Positions 31,897 to 43,865 of a stretch of DNA of 64,000 nucleotides are shown here, in pieces. The notes under the pieces are model-generated. The model searched no databases and was not told the origin of the DNA. It saw only the letters and a program-made list of their open reading frames with translations. The DNA lies in the NCBI GenBank assembly GCA_009760855.2, contig WPIO01000133.1:188001-252000 (forward strand), given 5' to 3'. Each line of letters starts with the position of its first letter. Position 1 is the stretch's first letter. A program made the translations under genes and the position numbers. This DNA comes from Cristatella mucedo. Lineage: Eukaryota; Bryozoa; Phylactolaemata; Cristatellidae.

Positions 31897-32950
31897 CATA
31901 TTTTACCGTGTATCAGTCCCCTTGGTTCCAAAATTTGTGCGTCATTTAATGGAGGCGGCTTATACATGAGAGGCTAATTTGTTCGCTTTATTATTGAGGC
32001 TAAACAACGTACTTGCTTGAAATGCCGCCAAGCAAAGATTATCAGGTCGCCGAAACGTTTTCGATTGACCGACTTATTAACTAAAACGCCATGATGATGT
32101 CATAGAAATCGACGACTGCTCAGATGAGGACTGGGATGCTACAGGCGATGGATCCGGCAATAATACTGACAGACGTGACCAAAACAATGAAGGAGGTGGC
32201 CACGACGACGATGGCCGTCATTAGGTGAGCTGCCTCGACATTGACAGAGGCCGTGACGACGGCGGACGTGGTGACGACGTCGGTCCGCAACGAAAACGGC
32301 GGCCACGATGACCAGGATCAAGTTGGAGTCCACAAAACATAAAATCAGAAAAGACAAGCCTATGATGCTTGCATCAAGTAAAAATTGATTCGGTATGACA
32401 AGGGCAATCGCGATCACACAGCAGAGACAATATTTGAACCTGTACCGGACCGCCGACTAATCAAAAGATGGAGGATGGACTAGAGGCTCTGAAAGCCACT
32501 ATCTAGGCAAAAAAGGAACCTCGAGGAAAATCTGCGAAGCTGCCAGAGGTGGAAAATTATGCTACAGCTTTAGTGTTTCAAATACGAGAAAATGGAATAG
32601 CAGTGTCAACCAAGATGATCCAGCAGGAAGCAAAATAGATTGCTGAGAATGGATGAGCTGTGAACGGTACAGGAAGTGCAAATTGGTGCTAACACTTTAG
32701 GAGACGTCGAGGCCTGTCCATGAGAACCGGACGAAATTGGCACAAGGAATTCCACAACAATGTGAAGAAAATCTCTTGACCTTACAAAAGTTAACGATTC
32801 AGCTGCACATTCAACACCACTTTTAGATGTCCCAGATATACAATGTGCATGAGGTACCTGTAGCTGTCGAGGCCCCCATTAATGGAACAGTTAATGTTAC
32901 AGGCACAAAGACTAGACGATGTTAATCAAAACTACAGGAAACAAAAAGAT
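31897..32950 (+). mobile_element. pogo/Tigger-like DNA transposon remnant
   Basis: The left end reads ACCATATTTTACCGTG then GGAGGCGGCTTATACATGAG, of the type found at termini of pogo/Tigger-like elements. From 32,340 the plus strand, with stops, reads YDACIK*KLIRYDKGNR (psq-type helix-turn-helix), then VSTKMIQQEAK and RRRGLSMRTGRNWHKEF (CENP-B-like DNA-binding), then VHEVPVAVEAPINGTVNVTG (start of the DDE domain, where functional relatives have an Asp-Glu-Thr/Val-Pro-Val motif). The rest of the DDE domain is missing and a LINE follows. Family assignment rests on motif recognition. Confidence 0.6.
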
Positions 32951-32999
32951 ACTGAGTAATAAATTAGGTGCCTATGGATATCTAAACGCTTATCGCTTC

Positions 33000-35655
33000 G
33001 GGCTGGTGGGTCACCCACGCCGGCGGCTGCCTTAGCTATGCTAGCTGATGGTAATCTGCATGTTAGTTATAATCGTCAGCAGGTGTTATCGCTTCGTCAC
33101 CATAGATACAATGCATTCCTAGATATTAATGTTGTTGCTAAGATTCATGAACTATGCATTGACTAAAGAAAAGCACCCATTAGCCCCCGTGGTGGCTGGA
33201 ACCGCCAGGTCCGAAGCTGCTCCTTGAGCGGGAACTGCGAGGTAAGTACCCTCTCGTTCGGTATTCCAAGCATTGTCTCGAACCACTCATCAGGCTCCCC
33301 ACATGCATCACTGTAAATCTCTCTAACTTAGTGGTCATCAGGTTTGTTGTAACTCCGTCGGCCAGACTTAACGATTGCCTTTGGAATCCTCGCTCAATGT
33401 GCAATAAACCTTTGGTAATAAGCGACCTTTTTTCTGAAAATGGCATTGACCTGCTCACCCTAACTGAAACTTGGCAAAAATCGATAAACTGCCCGACAAT
33501 TAAAGACGAAACCCCATCTGGTTTCTCGTTCTTTCACACCCCTAGATCAATGAAAACTGGAGGTGGAGTTGCTGTTATCGTGAGCTCAAAATTCAACTTC
33601 AAGCCATTTGCAGTACCCTCTAAGCAGTCTTTTGAATCAATTGTCTTAGTATCATCCGTAAACAAGCTACCGATAGTAGCAGTAGTCTGTCGCCCACCAG
33701 GTACGAAATCCTCCATTACCCCAGATTTCTCCGGTTTCATTTCGATTCTGTGTGCAAGAAATCCATCGTTCCTCGCATTGGGTAATTGCAACGTTCACCT
33801 TGATAACTTATCTGAAGCTTTAAGCGCCGAGTTTCGTGCATTGACTGACTCACTATCTCTTGCAGCTAATGTGCATCACTCGGCTCAAATCAAGAGTGAC
33901 ACCCAATTATTACCAAATCCTGCTTATCTGACCACATGCAGATCTCATTCAATCTACAGTGTGTGCCCACATCCTCCACTAAAATAACTTGTGGATCGCG
34001 AAACCTCAAGACCATCGGCATCGATGCTGTCGTGCGAGAATATCCGCTTCACCTCTGCTACTCAGTCCTCCCTCCGATCTGTCATCATTGGTAGATAGCT
34101 ACAACACGACACTAGCTGACTCGCTCGCCAAGTTTACACCTCTGACAAAGCGCACTGTGCGCCCTCACCCAGACGGCCTATGGTTTACCACAGACATTAA
34201 ACTTGGTAGGTCCACTAAGCACAAGCTTGAAAAACCATGCAAAAGATCTGGAATGACTGTCCATCGACAAGCATATGAAGACTACTGTAGGTCGCACCAA
34301 TCGATCCTAGCAAAGGACAACTCTAGCTTTTATGAAAACATTGTTGAACGACGGATGCACAATCTAAAAATGCTGATGTCGACGATCAACCGCCTCCTCA
34401 ACAGCTCCCGGATTAGCTTCTTCCTTAGCGATCCTTGTGACGATCTAGCAAATTGCTTCTCTAACTTATTTGTCCAAAAGATAGACAAGATCAGGAAATC
34501 CATCCCTGCGATAACAACATCCCCAATAGAATGCTGTCCCCAGATTCCTGGCTGCACCTCAATGTCTACATTTTAGCAGGTCACTAGTGATCTAGTCCTA
34601 AAGTTCGTATCTCAATCAAAAAATACAACAAGTCCTCTGGACCCTATTCCGACTGTCCTGCTCCTACGTTGCATTGATCTGCCTCTGCCCTGCATGACTA
34701 ACACCATTATTATGTAATTAGCCTCAGGTCATGTCCCAGCACCTTTCAAAAAAGCTGTAGTCACGCCACTTCTCAAGAAAGCGACACTAGACCAAGAGAA
34801 CTTAAGCAACCACCGCCCAGTCTCCCTTCTACCATTCCTATCGGAGACACTGGAACGGATCGTGGCAGACCAGCTGAACTCATATGTCGAAATCTCACAC
34901 CTTGCTGGTAAGTTCAAGTCTGGCTTTAGAGTTAATCACTCCACAGAGTCAGCATTGCTTAGGGTGTTAAACGACCAACCTAAAAATGCTGACATAGGTA
35001 GCGTTTCTCCGCTTATTTTGCTTGATCTTTTGGCAGCTTTTGATACCATAAGTCACAAAGTTTTTCTATAGCACCTCTCACCTCGCCTGTGCATCACTAG
35101 CACTGCTCTGCAGTGGTTCAGGTCCTATTTTAATTATTATATCTCAGTGGAAGACTCCAGAGTATTGACGTAGAAGGACAAAGATCATCTGAGGTACCTC
35201 TGAAATATGTAGTACCTCAGGGCTCCGTGCTAGGTCCGGTTCTTTTCACGGTTTATACTCTCCTTCTTGCTTATCTGATTGCCAAGCACAATCTAGGCTT
35301 TCACTTCTATGCGGATGACACTCAGTTGTACCTTTGCTTTGATCCCTCCCAGCCTTCGAGCACCTCAAATTCTCTAAACTCACTTGCTGCATGCATTGAT
35401 GACATCCGCACATGGATGGCAGCAAATTTTCTAAAACTAAACGATTTTAAGACTCACTTACTAGTTATGGGCAAACCCAGTGTGATTCAGAGATTGGAAA
35501 GGCTGACTCTCAAAACTGGCTCTGCCAGCATATCTCCTGTCGAATCAGCTCAAAATCTAGGTGTCATATTCCAAATCGACCTCTCATTAGACGACCATAT
35601 CAGCTCCACAGTCAAATTTGCCTACTTTCAGCTTCACAACATTGCTAAAATTCAT
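33000..35655 (+). mobile_element. LINE-1fam, nearly full-length ORF2, disabled, 3'-truncated
   Basis: The most complete plus-strand copy. The open frame 33,331-33,987 holds the AP-endonuclease-like domain: NGIDLLTLTETW, GGGVAVIVSS, and LGNCNVHLDN where GDFNVHLDN is expected. 33,989-34,576 continues the linker in another frame. The reverse transcriptase follows in pieces: PVSLLPFLSETLERIVADQL, FKSGFRVNHSTESALLRV, LLDLLAAFDTISHK, then (35,227-35,769) LGPVLF and HFYADDTQLYLCF and GKPSVIQRLERL. Stops near 35,071 and frame changes make it inactive. It ends at YFQLHNIAKI, without 3' UTR or tail, at about 35,655. Confidence 0.85.
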
Positions 35656-35659
35656 AATT

Positions 35660-36025
35660 TAATAATTTCAGATGGCAGACGGCGTCGAGGTATCCAGTTA
35701 TCTCTCTTATTCTCCTCCGGCAGCCTTTTTATTCCAGGCATGAAGTGTTTTTGCACTGTCAAGCCTTAGTTCGTCCCGAATGCGTCAGGCAGCTGGTGGC
35801 AGTTTGTATTAGAAGGATGCCCGCAAACATGCCACCAATGCATGGACTTCGGCTTGACTCCCGAGTCATCAGCCAAGAGCCACTAAGGTCTGCACTAGGG
35901 CATTCTGAGCTATCGCTGGGTGTTCATCTAGTGTTCACAGGCTGCTGTGTCGTTTTCCCTCTCAGAATGCTGAAGAACTCATCAATTATATCTCTCTCGT
36001 TGACTAAGAGCCAAGATAAACGATC
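35660..36025. other. Unassigned flank of the hAT element
   Basis: No gene recognised. The last 40 bases weakly resemble minus-strand LINE sequence that continues on the other side of the hAT element. Confidence 0.35.
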
Positions 36026-36033
36026 ATCTAGAT
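36026..36033. repeat. 8-bp target-site duplication, left
   Basis: ATCTAGAT, repeated at 38,942-38,949. The sequence fits the nTCTAGAn preference known for hAT transposons. Confidence 0.75.
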
Positions 36034-36287
36034 CCGACATGAGCTAGCAACGGCCCGTGGGCCATATACGACCCGTCGGGCTTTTCGGTCTGGCCCGCCG
36101 AACTCGTTCCCGTTATATCATTAAATTAAGTTTTATTATAAAGACACCTCGATAATTTGACCTAGCTGTAGCTATCATCTTTCTCCAGCAGATGGCGCTA
36201 CCAGAAGCAATTGACCCTTGAGAGCGATGCACTGCGGTTACTCTCTACTTCATTTTGTCGCTTTGTACTTTCAGCCATTTAGTAGAA

Positions 36288-38699
36288 ATGAGCGGACTAA
36301 AGAAAAGAAATGTAGACAATGAGTGCCGAGTGTTCAATAAAGAGTCGACAGCAAAGAATTTTTTCACTTAAGTCCGATCAGCAGCTGTATGTCTGATATG
36401 CCAAGAAACTGTAGCAGTTTTTATAGAATGCAACATCGGCCGTCACTTTGCTACACAACATGCTAACTACGCCAGTCAACCGTCGCCACAAGAAGGGGCG
36501 GCTACAGCTCAGAGATTGATGGCTAATTTACAAACTCAAAGGCCAGTAAGCCTTTCTCCAAAGCGAATATTTAAAAGAATGCTTGGTTAAGACTGCAGGT
36601 CTCTTGTGTCCGGAGAGCAAAGGCAAATTTGAAAACATCAGTTTATCACACAGAACTGTGACTCGCCGTGTGGACTTGATTGACGAAAATACAGCAAATT
36701 AAACAAAAAGGCGTAGTCCTTTAAGTTATATTCACTAGCACTGGATGAAAGTAATGACTTGTAAGACACTGCTCAGCTCCTAATTTTTATCCGAGGGATT
36801 AGCAAAAGTTTTAAGATCACAGAGGACATTTTGACCTGGAGTCTGTTGTGTGACTGTGTTTCCAGGGGCAGCTGTTCTAGTGGGAGTCTCACGGAGACAC
36901 AGCGGGCGGACGTAAACGAGACTGCTGTATTCCTCTTAACGGGTGCATACATGAGAGCTCAACCAATCGCAGCAGATGACAAGAAATAGAACCTGCATTA
37001 GTGCCCTGACGCTGTGCTGCTTCAATGGCTTAACAATTGGCCACAGCTAAGGCACGTGCATTAGTGTCAGGTGCTTTGCTAATTATAGCAGAAGCCGCAG
37101 GCACACACAACAAGTCCATGAAAGGAAAAACGAGGGATATGACTTGTATAACCAGGTGTCTCCTGTCATGGAGTAAACTTGCAAATGTCACCAAGGATGA
37201 ATCAACAAATTTAACTGGGAAAAACGTTGGGCTGCTGAAAATACTGCAGGAAAAAGTAAAAGTGGAAAACCTTGATCAGGATGTTATTTTCCTTTGCTGC
37301 ATCATTCGTCAGGAAGTTCCGCATAAGTCTATATTGCAGCTAAATCATGTCATGAATCCAGTCGTAAAACTTGCTCACTTTATCCGAGCAAGGGGAATTC
37401 AGCATCGTCAGTTTATTGAGTTCCAGGAAGAAAACCGATTCAGATCACCAGGACTTACTTTACCACTCTCGCGTGCGATGGCTATGTTTTTGGGCAAAGT
37501 CTTTCATAGAGTGGGAGTTGAAGGAGGAGATCACTGCATTTTTGGTGTTAGTGGGGAGATCCGAAGAATTTTCAGAGCTAAGTGACAAGAACTGGCTTTG
37601 CGACTTTGCCTTTGCTGTGGGCATACTTTCTCACATGAATTAGCTGAATACCAAGCTGCAGGGAAAAGATTAATTTGCACAAGGCCCGCCACGGCTTGGC
37701 TCCTTCGTATCTAGTTGACCTGCTCCATCAGTTTCAGCCTGTTCACGCCCTCAGGTCCTGTGTGGACAATAAATTTAGCTGTCCCATTCCTCAGCTTAAA
37801 GACAGTTGGCGACAGAAGCTTTAGCTCTGCAGGTCCTAGACCATGGAACTCGCTTCCACAATTCTTACTCAACGACATCTACTCTCCAACTGCCGACTAT
37901 GGCCCATCTTTTTCAGCGGTCCTGAACGCTACTTCTATGCTACTCACTACCTCAACTGCTCTCCTGACTCTGCTATGCTTCCCACTTTCTCTTGGTTGCG
38001 TAATATGAAGTCTTGGCTACCGAATGCGTACCGAAAGCCGCTTAGACTGTGAGTGAGCTATACAAAACTCTCCTGCGTAACACCCACATGGTTTTTATGA
38101 CTTTGTGGAGTTACTGACGGATATACATAAATACATACATACACGACACCCATACAAAGTTAAGGCCTCCAAATCCAAGCTGACTCTTTTTCCGAGAAAA
38201 ATTTTAAACGTATCTTTTGCTCATTTCCCCTCACTATCCATGCAGGAAGAGGCGACTCGAAACGCGAAGAAATACAGCAAATCACTGGACAACCGGTACG
38301 GAGAATTCTACCGTCGTTTCTGTGACTTTGAAAATTGAAAAGTCACTTCAGCTGCTGACCTGTCCGTTGCCACAAGACGCTCAAACAGCACCACAGGAGT
38401 TGCAGTTGGAACTGAGAGATCTTCAGTCTGACTCTGCATTGAAGGAGACGTTCAGCTCTCTTAAATTGAATGACACGTTTCCAAACCTCCGGAGGATGGC
38501 ACAGAAGATGCTGACGTTGTTCGGCTCAACTTATGTTTGTGAACGGAAATTCAGCGTCATGAACATTAACAAAGCCCGTCACAGATACAAGTTAACTGAC
38601 CAACACTTCGGATCTAACTTGAGAATTGCCATACAAAATATAACACCAGACATTGATGGACTTGCAAAAAAAGGAGACCGGCGATACTGTTCCCACTGA
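36288..38699 (+). pseudogene. hAT transposase / GTF2IRD2-like protein, broken
   Basis: The start MSGLKKRNVDNECRVFNKES leads into a BED-type zinc finger with CLICQE and HFATQH (C-x2-C...H-x4-H), after an in-frame stop at FFT*. The middle (36,560-37,660) carries further stops, including one at RMLG*, and an open frame at 37,037-37,585. The C-terminal frame 38,217-38,699 holds the dimerisation region: ALKETFSSLKLND, then KMLTLFGSTYVCERKFSVMN and KARHRYKLTDQHFGSNLRIA. The coding sequence is also split by a LINE insertion. Just before it the frame reads NTKLQGKRLICT, and just after HPYKVKASKSK, which join in order with relatives. Length and order fit the family of about 600-700 residues. Inactive. 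Confidence 0.8.
37676..38150 (+). mobile_element. LINE-2fam insertion inside the hAT element
   Basis: Begins CACAAGGCCCGCCACGGCTT (a 5' truncation), reads GDRSFSSAGPRPWNSLPQFL in 37,715-38,008, and ends with the family 3' UTR (TTATGACTTTGTGGAGTTAC) and an ACATAAATACATACATAC tail. Confidence 0.85.
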
Positions 38700-38941
38700 A
38701 ACTGAATGGAAGTTCATTATTACGTTATCAAATTACTAAATTTGTAAAAAAAATGTTAACAATAAACTAAGGACAATAGTGTTTTGCTGCCTGGTAAAGG
38801 CCAAATCTTTTCATGAAATGATTTTCACATTTAATTTATATTAATTCACAAAAACACACGATTCTCTTATTCTGGCCCGGCTCCTCTGTCAAAGTATAGA
38901 AAACATTGTAGCCCGTGAGTCACAAATTTTGCCCACCCCAG

Positions 38942-39190
38942 ATCTAGATCATCACGATGATCACTAGGTAAGAAGTTAACCTTGGTGCTGTTAAGGAAAT
39001 GGCTGATTGTGAGAGTAAGCACTTTGGAGTTGTGTATCCGAAATTCACCATCTTTCTTTCCAAAAGATAGCCCTGGCCTTTGCCAGTATAAATTGGTACT
39101 ATCTACATTAGTCCATGTATGGAAGTCCATCGACAACCGTCCTGATCTTTCCTATGCTATTAGCCGATCTGGTTCTCTGTAAACCCACCT
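38942..39190 (-). mobile_element. LINE-1fam fragment flanking the hAT element
   Basis: After the right copy of ATCTAGAT the sequence (ATCACTAGGTAAGAAGTTAA, then TTGTGTATCCG) follows 58,030-58,200 in minus orientation. The hAT element therefore landed in or beside an old LINE. Confidence 0.55.
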
Positions 39191-39194
39191 TTTT

Positions 39195-39620
39195 TAATCG
39201 TAGCTTTGGCATAGGCGGCTCAGTACTAATTCAGAGGCCAAGGAAATTGTTCGCAGTACAAGTCTCTGATTGCAGTATACCAAGTGTATTATTATTGTTA
39301 ATTGTATGTGGTTATTTGCATATTAATATTGCATATTGGTCGCAATCCAAGTCCAGATTTCAAGCTCGTCATCCATACTCGCTTGGGTATTGCAATGCTA
39401 CTTGCCTGATTGCAGCCAAGAGAGCTGCTTTCGCATTCTGAAACCGGAAGCCGTGTGTGGGTTTTGCCTCTTCTCTCACCATCGTGCGCTCTCACCCTGC
39501 AGAGCTTTGCCGTCAGACCACGAATTACTGCTCATGAACTTCGACGCTCGGAAACATCTATGCTTCTAGGCCGTGCAGCCACTGTATAGGCAGGGCTGGC
39601 GCCACAAAGGAATAAATAAA
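39195..39620. other. Unassigned interval
   Basis: No gene recognised. 39,275-39,300 resembles the LINE tail (CCAAGTGTATTATTATTG). Confidence 0.35.
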
Positions 39621-39624
39621 ATTA

Positions 39625-39803
39625 AAAATACTAGCTAACATAACAGCCCCTTTTATAAAGCGACATGCGAGCCTTCGTCACTGTCACCACCGCTTGCAGC
39701 GGCGATAAAGAATCACCCACCACAAGATTCGAACACGCAACCTCGGTTCCGAGGTCATGGGTTCGCACCCTGGAAATCCATTGCATCCATCACGTTCATC
39801 TTA
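39625..39803 (-). mobile_element. tRNA-derived SINE, family 1, at peptide locus C
   Basis: Same order as the other copies (TGACCTCGGAACCGAGG, then GGCGATAAAG and ACAGCCCC on the plus strand). Its head abuts TTTTCAG, the acceptor in front of the missing signal-peptide exon of locus C. Confidence 0.7.
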
Positions 39804-40528
39804 CTGAAAAGAAAAGGAAGTTACTGTACAATCTGTTGTCCCGATAGAAGCAAACTTGCATGGCATGAGTGGACACGAAAAACGCTGTATCAATGGAGTA
39901 CAGTTTTTGCGTATCTTAATAAAAGCCAAAGTAACCAACTTCGTATCTTCACGGTTACATTATCCGTCAGCTGTTTTATGTGTAAGCTTTGCAGTATTTC
40001 CTGTATAGTCTATGATCCTCGGTTACAATTTTTAAAATCATTTCAATGCATTTGCAGCACTTGCAAAAGCCTAAAGATTTTCCTGCTATTTCTTGAATCA
40101 AGACAGCTTCTTAAAAAAACTATGCTATAAGGATACATGTTCAGTTTGTCACCAAATCTCAGGTAGTGATAATGCATATCGACAGATTTGGCGGCACTAT
40201 CGTTGCAGGTGATCTGCACTTCGACCACATCCATGGTGACTGTTTGCTGGAAAACTCGTGACATACAGGTTGCGTCGGGGGAGTGGCGACTAGCTTTTCG
40301 GCTGCACACTTTATAGGTTTCTCGTGTTATTATACTCTCAGTATGATTAAAGCTGTAAGCGGAGAAAACAGTTTCGCAAATACATGATGCTAACACGAAT
40401 GCAAAGGCACTCAGCCAAGATCCAGCAAGGCTAGGCAATCGATTTACTTTAATTACTACTCACAATTGGAAAAGAGAGAATGCAGGCCAGCGCTGCATGA
40501 CATCGCCGGAAGCCTCGTGGTTTATATA
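39803..40528 (-). pseudogene. Peptide locus C, promoter and first exon without coding exons
   Basis: Minus-strand relic of the peptide-gene family. The TATA box TATATAAA is at 40,521-40,528, the noncoding first exon is about 40,464-40,495, with donor GTGAGT at 40,458-40,463. The intron runs to an acceptor TTTTCAG at about 39,804, giving 660 bases, against 662, 647 and 672 in genes A, B and D. Beyond the acceptor a SINE begins instead of the signal-peptide exon, and I find no propiece or mature-peptide exon further on. A 131-residue frame with a hydrophobic start lies inside the intron (40,043-40,438). It begins near the first-exon side and could be mistaken for a secreted protein, but the corresponding introns of A, B and D do not keep it. 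Confidence 0.6.
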
Positions 40529-40830
40529 TTAAGCAAAATGCTGGCTAGGACCAGGAACACAAGTCAAGTGACTTTTCTAGTTCCACGAATGACTCTTTGC
40601 TGCAATTGTTGCATCACCCTTAATCATGACTTCGGTAAGACGCGTGGGCTGCTGTACCTTGGCTCAAGCGTGCTCTTGATTTTCTTGGAGACTTTGCAAC
40701 CGGCAATCTTGACCAGTAACGTAGGAAGAGCTGTATTCTCGGTTTCATTTCAAAGCGGAAAATTAAGCCTTAAAGCAGGAAAAGTATGAAATGTAGTAAG
40801 TTCATCGTGGATAGGTGATAGAGATAACCG
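40529..40830 (-). promoter_or_regulatory. Conserved upstream region of locus C
   Basis: In the direction of transcription: GGTGATGCAACAATTGCAGC, then CATTCGTGGAACTAG and GTGTTCCTGG, aligning with genes A, B and D at the same distance from the TATA box. The plus-strand frame here (40,466-40,789) is a shadow. Confidence 0.55.
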
Positions 40831-40834
40831 AACT

Positions 40835-42355
40835 GGCATTTTGCCAGAGCTAGCAACAATTTCAGCCCTTTAGCAGTACCTTGCTCTCCAATTCAAGAAC
40901 TGCTAGCTCGTCGGTCATTTAGCATAGCTCTGATAGGAAGCTCCTCAATATGAATGCTTCAAATGCGAAGTATGACTGGAAAGAGTTGAGATCGATATCA
41001 GCGACTTCCTTCACCAAGTGGTACGAATCAAATATAGCATTCCTTGAACTGAAGGCCTTGCTGCAAGCGAGGTCTTGTAATGGAAATTCTAGCACTACAA
41101 GTCGGCTTTAGTAGCATATGTTCTGTTGCATTTGCGCAAAATCAACAATAATTATTGTAACGGAATCACCATTCATTACTCGACCACATCAGCTTCACTG
41201 ATAATTCGGCATACTTTCAGCTGTATCACCTTCCTTAACTTCGGGTTTGCTTAGACAGCGATGCGATACACTGAATTTTGGAGCAACCTCCCACATGGGT
41301 TATTCATAGGTAAAGGTTAGTCAACAGGTACTAATAATTCCTAAATGCCAATTTAAGGTGACAATTCAACTCTGTAGACACATCGCATCAACATTTAGCG
41401 CCCCAAAGCTTTCATTGTATATCTTCTTTGGGACGATAATGAGAACACACGTTGGAAATTAACGTTGCTGCAAGACAATACAATTACAAGTAATAATAAT
41501 TCATGTATAGTGATCCCTCAGATCACTTAATTTCTTTCGAAGCCATTTACACATGCTTTGAAGAGATATAAGTTCAATTTGTGGTGGTTATAATCCTAGT
41601 TTAATCACGAACGCCGTCACTGCCTCGCATTAAACTAGTTGCTGTGACAACGTTACCGAATAAACCATAATTTTTAAGGTGCAGAATGAACTGAATAAGT
41701 AGCTACTGACCTTTATGCAGTGTCAAGTGTAATTTCTACCGTTACTTGTCTTCTGTGAGATAACCTCAATTATTCCGCGGATAACTTTACTGCGACTGTG
41801 CTTCAGCCATGCTAGGATATGGTACTTGACGATTGAATAGCTTTGCCTAAGGCGTGAAGCTGCCGTTAGTTGATATTTTTGGGCCGATAGTTAGTGGGCT
41901 TGTCGGACTCACTGTCTGTATCCTGCCATCGCCTAATCAACAACTTTACTATCAAACTTTTGGGTGACAAATGTATAATACTTTGCGAAGCTTCGGATTA
42001 TAACCGCTATCTCCTTGTGGCTCGGCCTACAGTGTAAAGTAGAATTTAGCCTTTAAAGGGGTTTTGTTTGCACTGTTAATAATAATAATAATATAATAAG
42101 AATAATAATGTTACTGCAGCCATGGTTACCAAGGCACGAAGCATTCCCACAAACCAATGGGCCTCAAGAAGTTACTACTTCACTAGAGGGCCTTGCTACA
42201 CAACTAAACGTACCGTCTACGTTGACAAGCGGTCTCAGTCGGCTGGCATCCGCTAATCATGCTTGCTGCCTCTATGCTACTTCAAATAGGCCGACGGCTG
42301 GCATTATGCAACCTTAGAAATTCTGGTTCGTCCACTCACTAAGTAACCGAGTGCT
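40835..42355. other. Unassigned interval with LINE scraps
   Basis: 41,165-41,295 (plus) resembles the DDHISS...YFQLHNIAKI region of LINE-1fam. 41,495-41,590 (minus) resembles its tail. No gene recognised elsewhere. Confidence 0.4.
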
Positions 42356-42475
42356 CATCATCAGCTTTCAGATTGCCAAAGAGAGGTTAGATACATATTT
42401 GCTGACCAATACATGGATGACGCCTCACTGTGGATGCTACGTACCGAAGACCACAAACATGGGTTAACCATCTTT

Positions 42476-43858
42476 AATAATAATAATAATAATAATAATA
42501 TTGCACTTGATAAAGCGCCCTCAGAGAACTTAATCTCTTTCTAGGCGCTTTACATTTGCTGCAAAGTGATACGCAATAGAATAGTAAGTAAAATAATGCT
42601 TGAAAAACAAACAAAATGAATAACATGGTAGGGGTTACATGCACTGGGTCAGCATGCAAATGTGGTTAGTGGCAGCATGAACAGTGTCAGCACGCATAAG
42701 CACATCGAGGACGAATCACAAGGACCCACTAAATGCTGTCCTAAATAGGTATGTTTTTAAGTTTCTTTTAAATGTGGTCAGGTCAGGGGATGTTCTGATG
42801 CAGGTCGGGAGAGAGTTCCAGGCTGTGGGAGCATACGAGCTAAATGCACGGTCTCCAAAGGATTTAAGGTTTGTACGAGGTATTTCTAGACTGTTGGATT
42901 CCGAAAAGCGAGTGGTACGATGCTTTGCCTGATGGGGTAGTATCTCTGAAAGATAGGCTGGAGCCATAGAATGAAGAGACCTAAAAGTGAGCGACAAAAC
43001 CTTGAAGTCAATCCGTTGCTTGACTGGTAACCAGTGCAGGTCGGCGAGAAGTGGAGTAATGTGGCAACTGCGACGCTCACGACAGACAAGCCTAGCTGCA
43101 GAGTTTTTGCACCAGCTGCAATCGCCTGATCGCACATGCTGGTAGGCCAGTAAGCAGTGAGTTGCAGAAGTCGAGACGTGATGTCACGAATGCATGGACC
43201 AACTTGGACGTGGTATCCTTATCTAAACAAGCCCTAATTTTAGCAATGTTATGAAGCTGAAAATAGGCTGATTTGACTGTGGAGCTGATGTGGTCGTCTA
43301 ACGAGAGGTCGCTTTGGAATATGACACCTAGATTTCGAGCTGATGCAACTGGAGATATGCTGGCAGAGCCAATTTTGAAAGTCAGCCTTTCCAATTTCTG
43401 AATAACACTAGGTTTGCCCATAACTAGTAAGTTAGTTTTATCATCGTTTAGTTTTAGAAAATTTGCTCCCATCCATGATCGGATGTCATCAATGCATGCA
43501 GCAAGTGAGTTGAGAGAATTTGAGGTGCTCGAAGGCTGGGAGGGATCAAAGCAAAGGTACAACTGAGTGTCATCCGCATAGAAGTGAAAGCCTAGATTGT
43601 GCTTGGCAATCACATCAGCGAGAGGGAGAGTATAAATGGTAAAAAGGACCGGACCTAGCACAGAGCCCTGAGGTACTCCATATTTTAGAGGTACTTCAGA
43701 TGATCTTTGTCCATTCACGTCAACACTCTGGAGTCTCCCACTGAGATAGGACCTGAACCACTGCAGAGCAGTGCCAGTGATGCCCAGGCGAGATGAGAGG
43801 TGCTCTAGAAGTACTTTGTGATCGATGGTATCAAAAGCTGCCGATAGATCTTTCAGTT
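42476..43858 (-). mobile_element. LINE-1fam insertion, young, 5'-truncated
   Basis: Terminal (ATT)n tail, hairpin, 3' UTR, then ORF2 C-terminal half. The frame 43,092-43,718 reads LKYGVPQGSVLGPVLFTIY, GFHFYADDTQLYLCF and GKPSVIQKLERLTF. A one-base T insertion near 43,108 shifts it, and it resumes at 42,716-43,135 (SAARLVCRERRSCHITPLLA to AWNSLPTCIRTSPDLTTFKR). Apart from that shift it is open, so it is among the youngest copies here. ATCTTT flanks both ends (42,472-42,477 and about 43,848-43,855), a likely target duplication. Confidence 0.9.
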
Positions 43859-43865
43859 GGCCTGG

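Larger units (their letters stand above)
36034..38941 (+). mobile_element. hAT-superfamily element (BED-finger, GTF2IRD2-like type)
   Basis: Element of 2,908 bases between two copies of ATCTAGAT. The right end read inward begins CTGGGGTGGGCAAAATTTG, typical of this hAT group. The left end (CCGACATGAGCTAGCAACGG, then CCCGTGGGCC) is a mutated partner. It encodes a broken transposase-like protein (see 36,288-38,699) and is interrupted by a LINE-2fam insertion at about 37,676-38,150. Confidence 0.8.

Noticed and set aside
32139-32417. 92-residue minus-strand frame with hydrophobic and His/Arg-rich parts
   Set aside because: It is antisense to the acidic and basic low-complexity part of the pogo/Tigger-like remnant.
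37037-37585. 182-residue frame as a stand-alone gene
   Set aside because: Order and neighbours show it to be the middle of the broken hAT transposase, not an independent gene.
40043-40438. 131-residue frame with a hydrophobic start, looking like a secreted protein
   Set aside because: It lies wholly inside the first intron of locus C, between its donor and acceptor, and the matching introns of genes A, B and D do not keep the frame.
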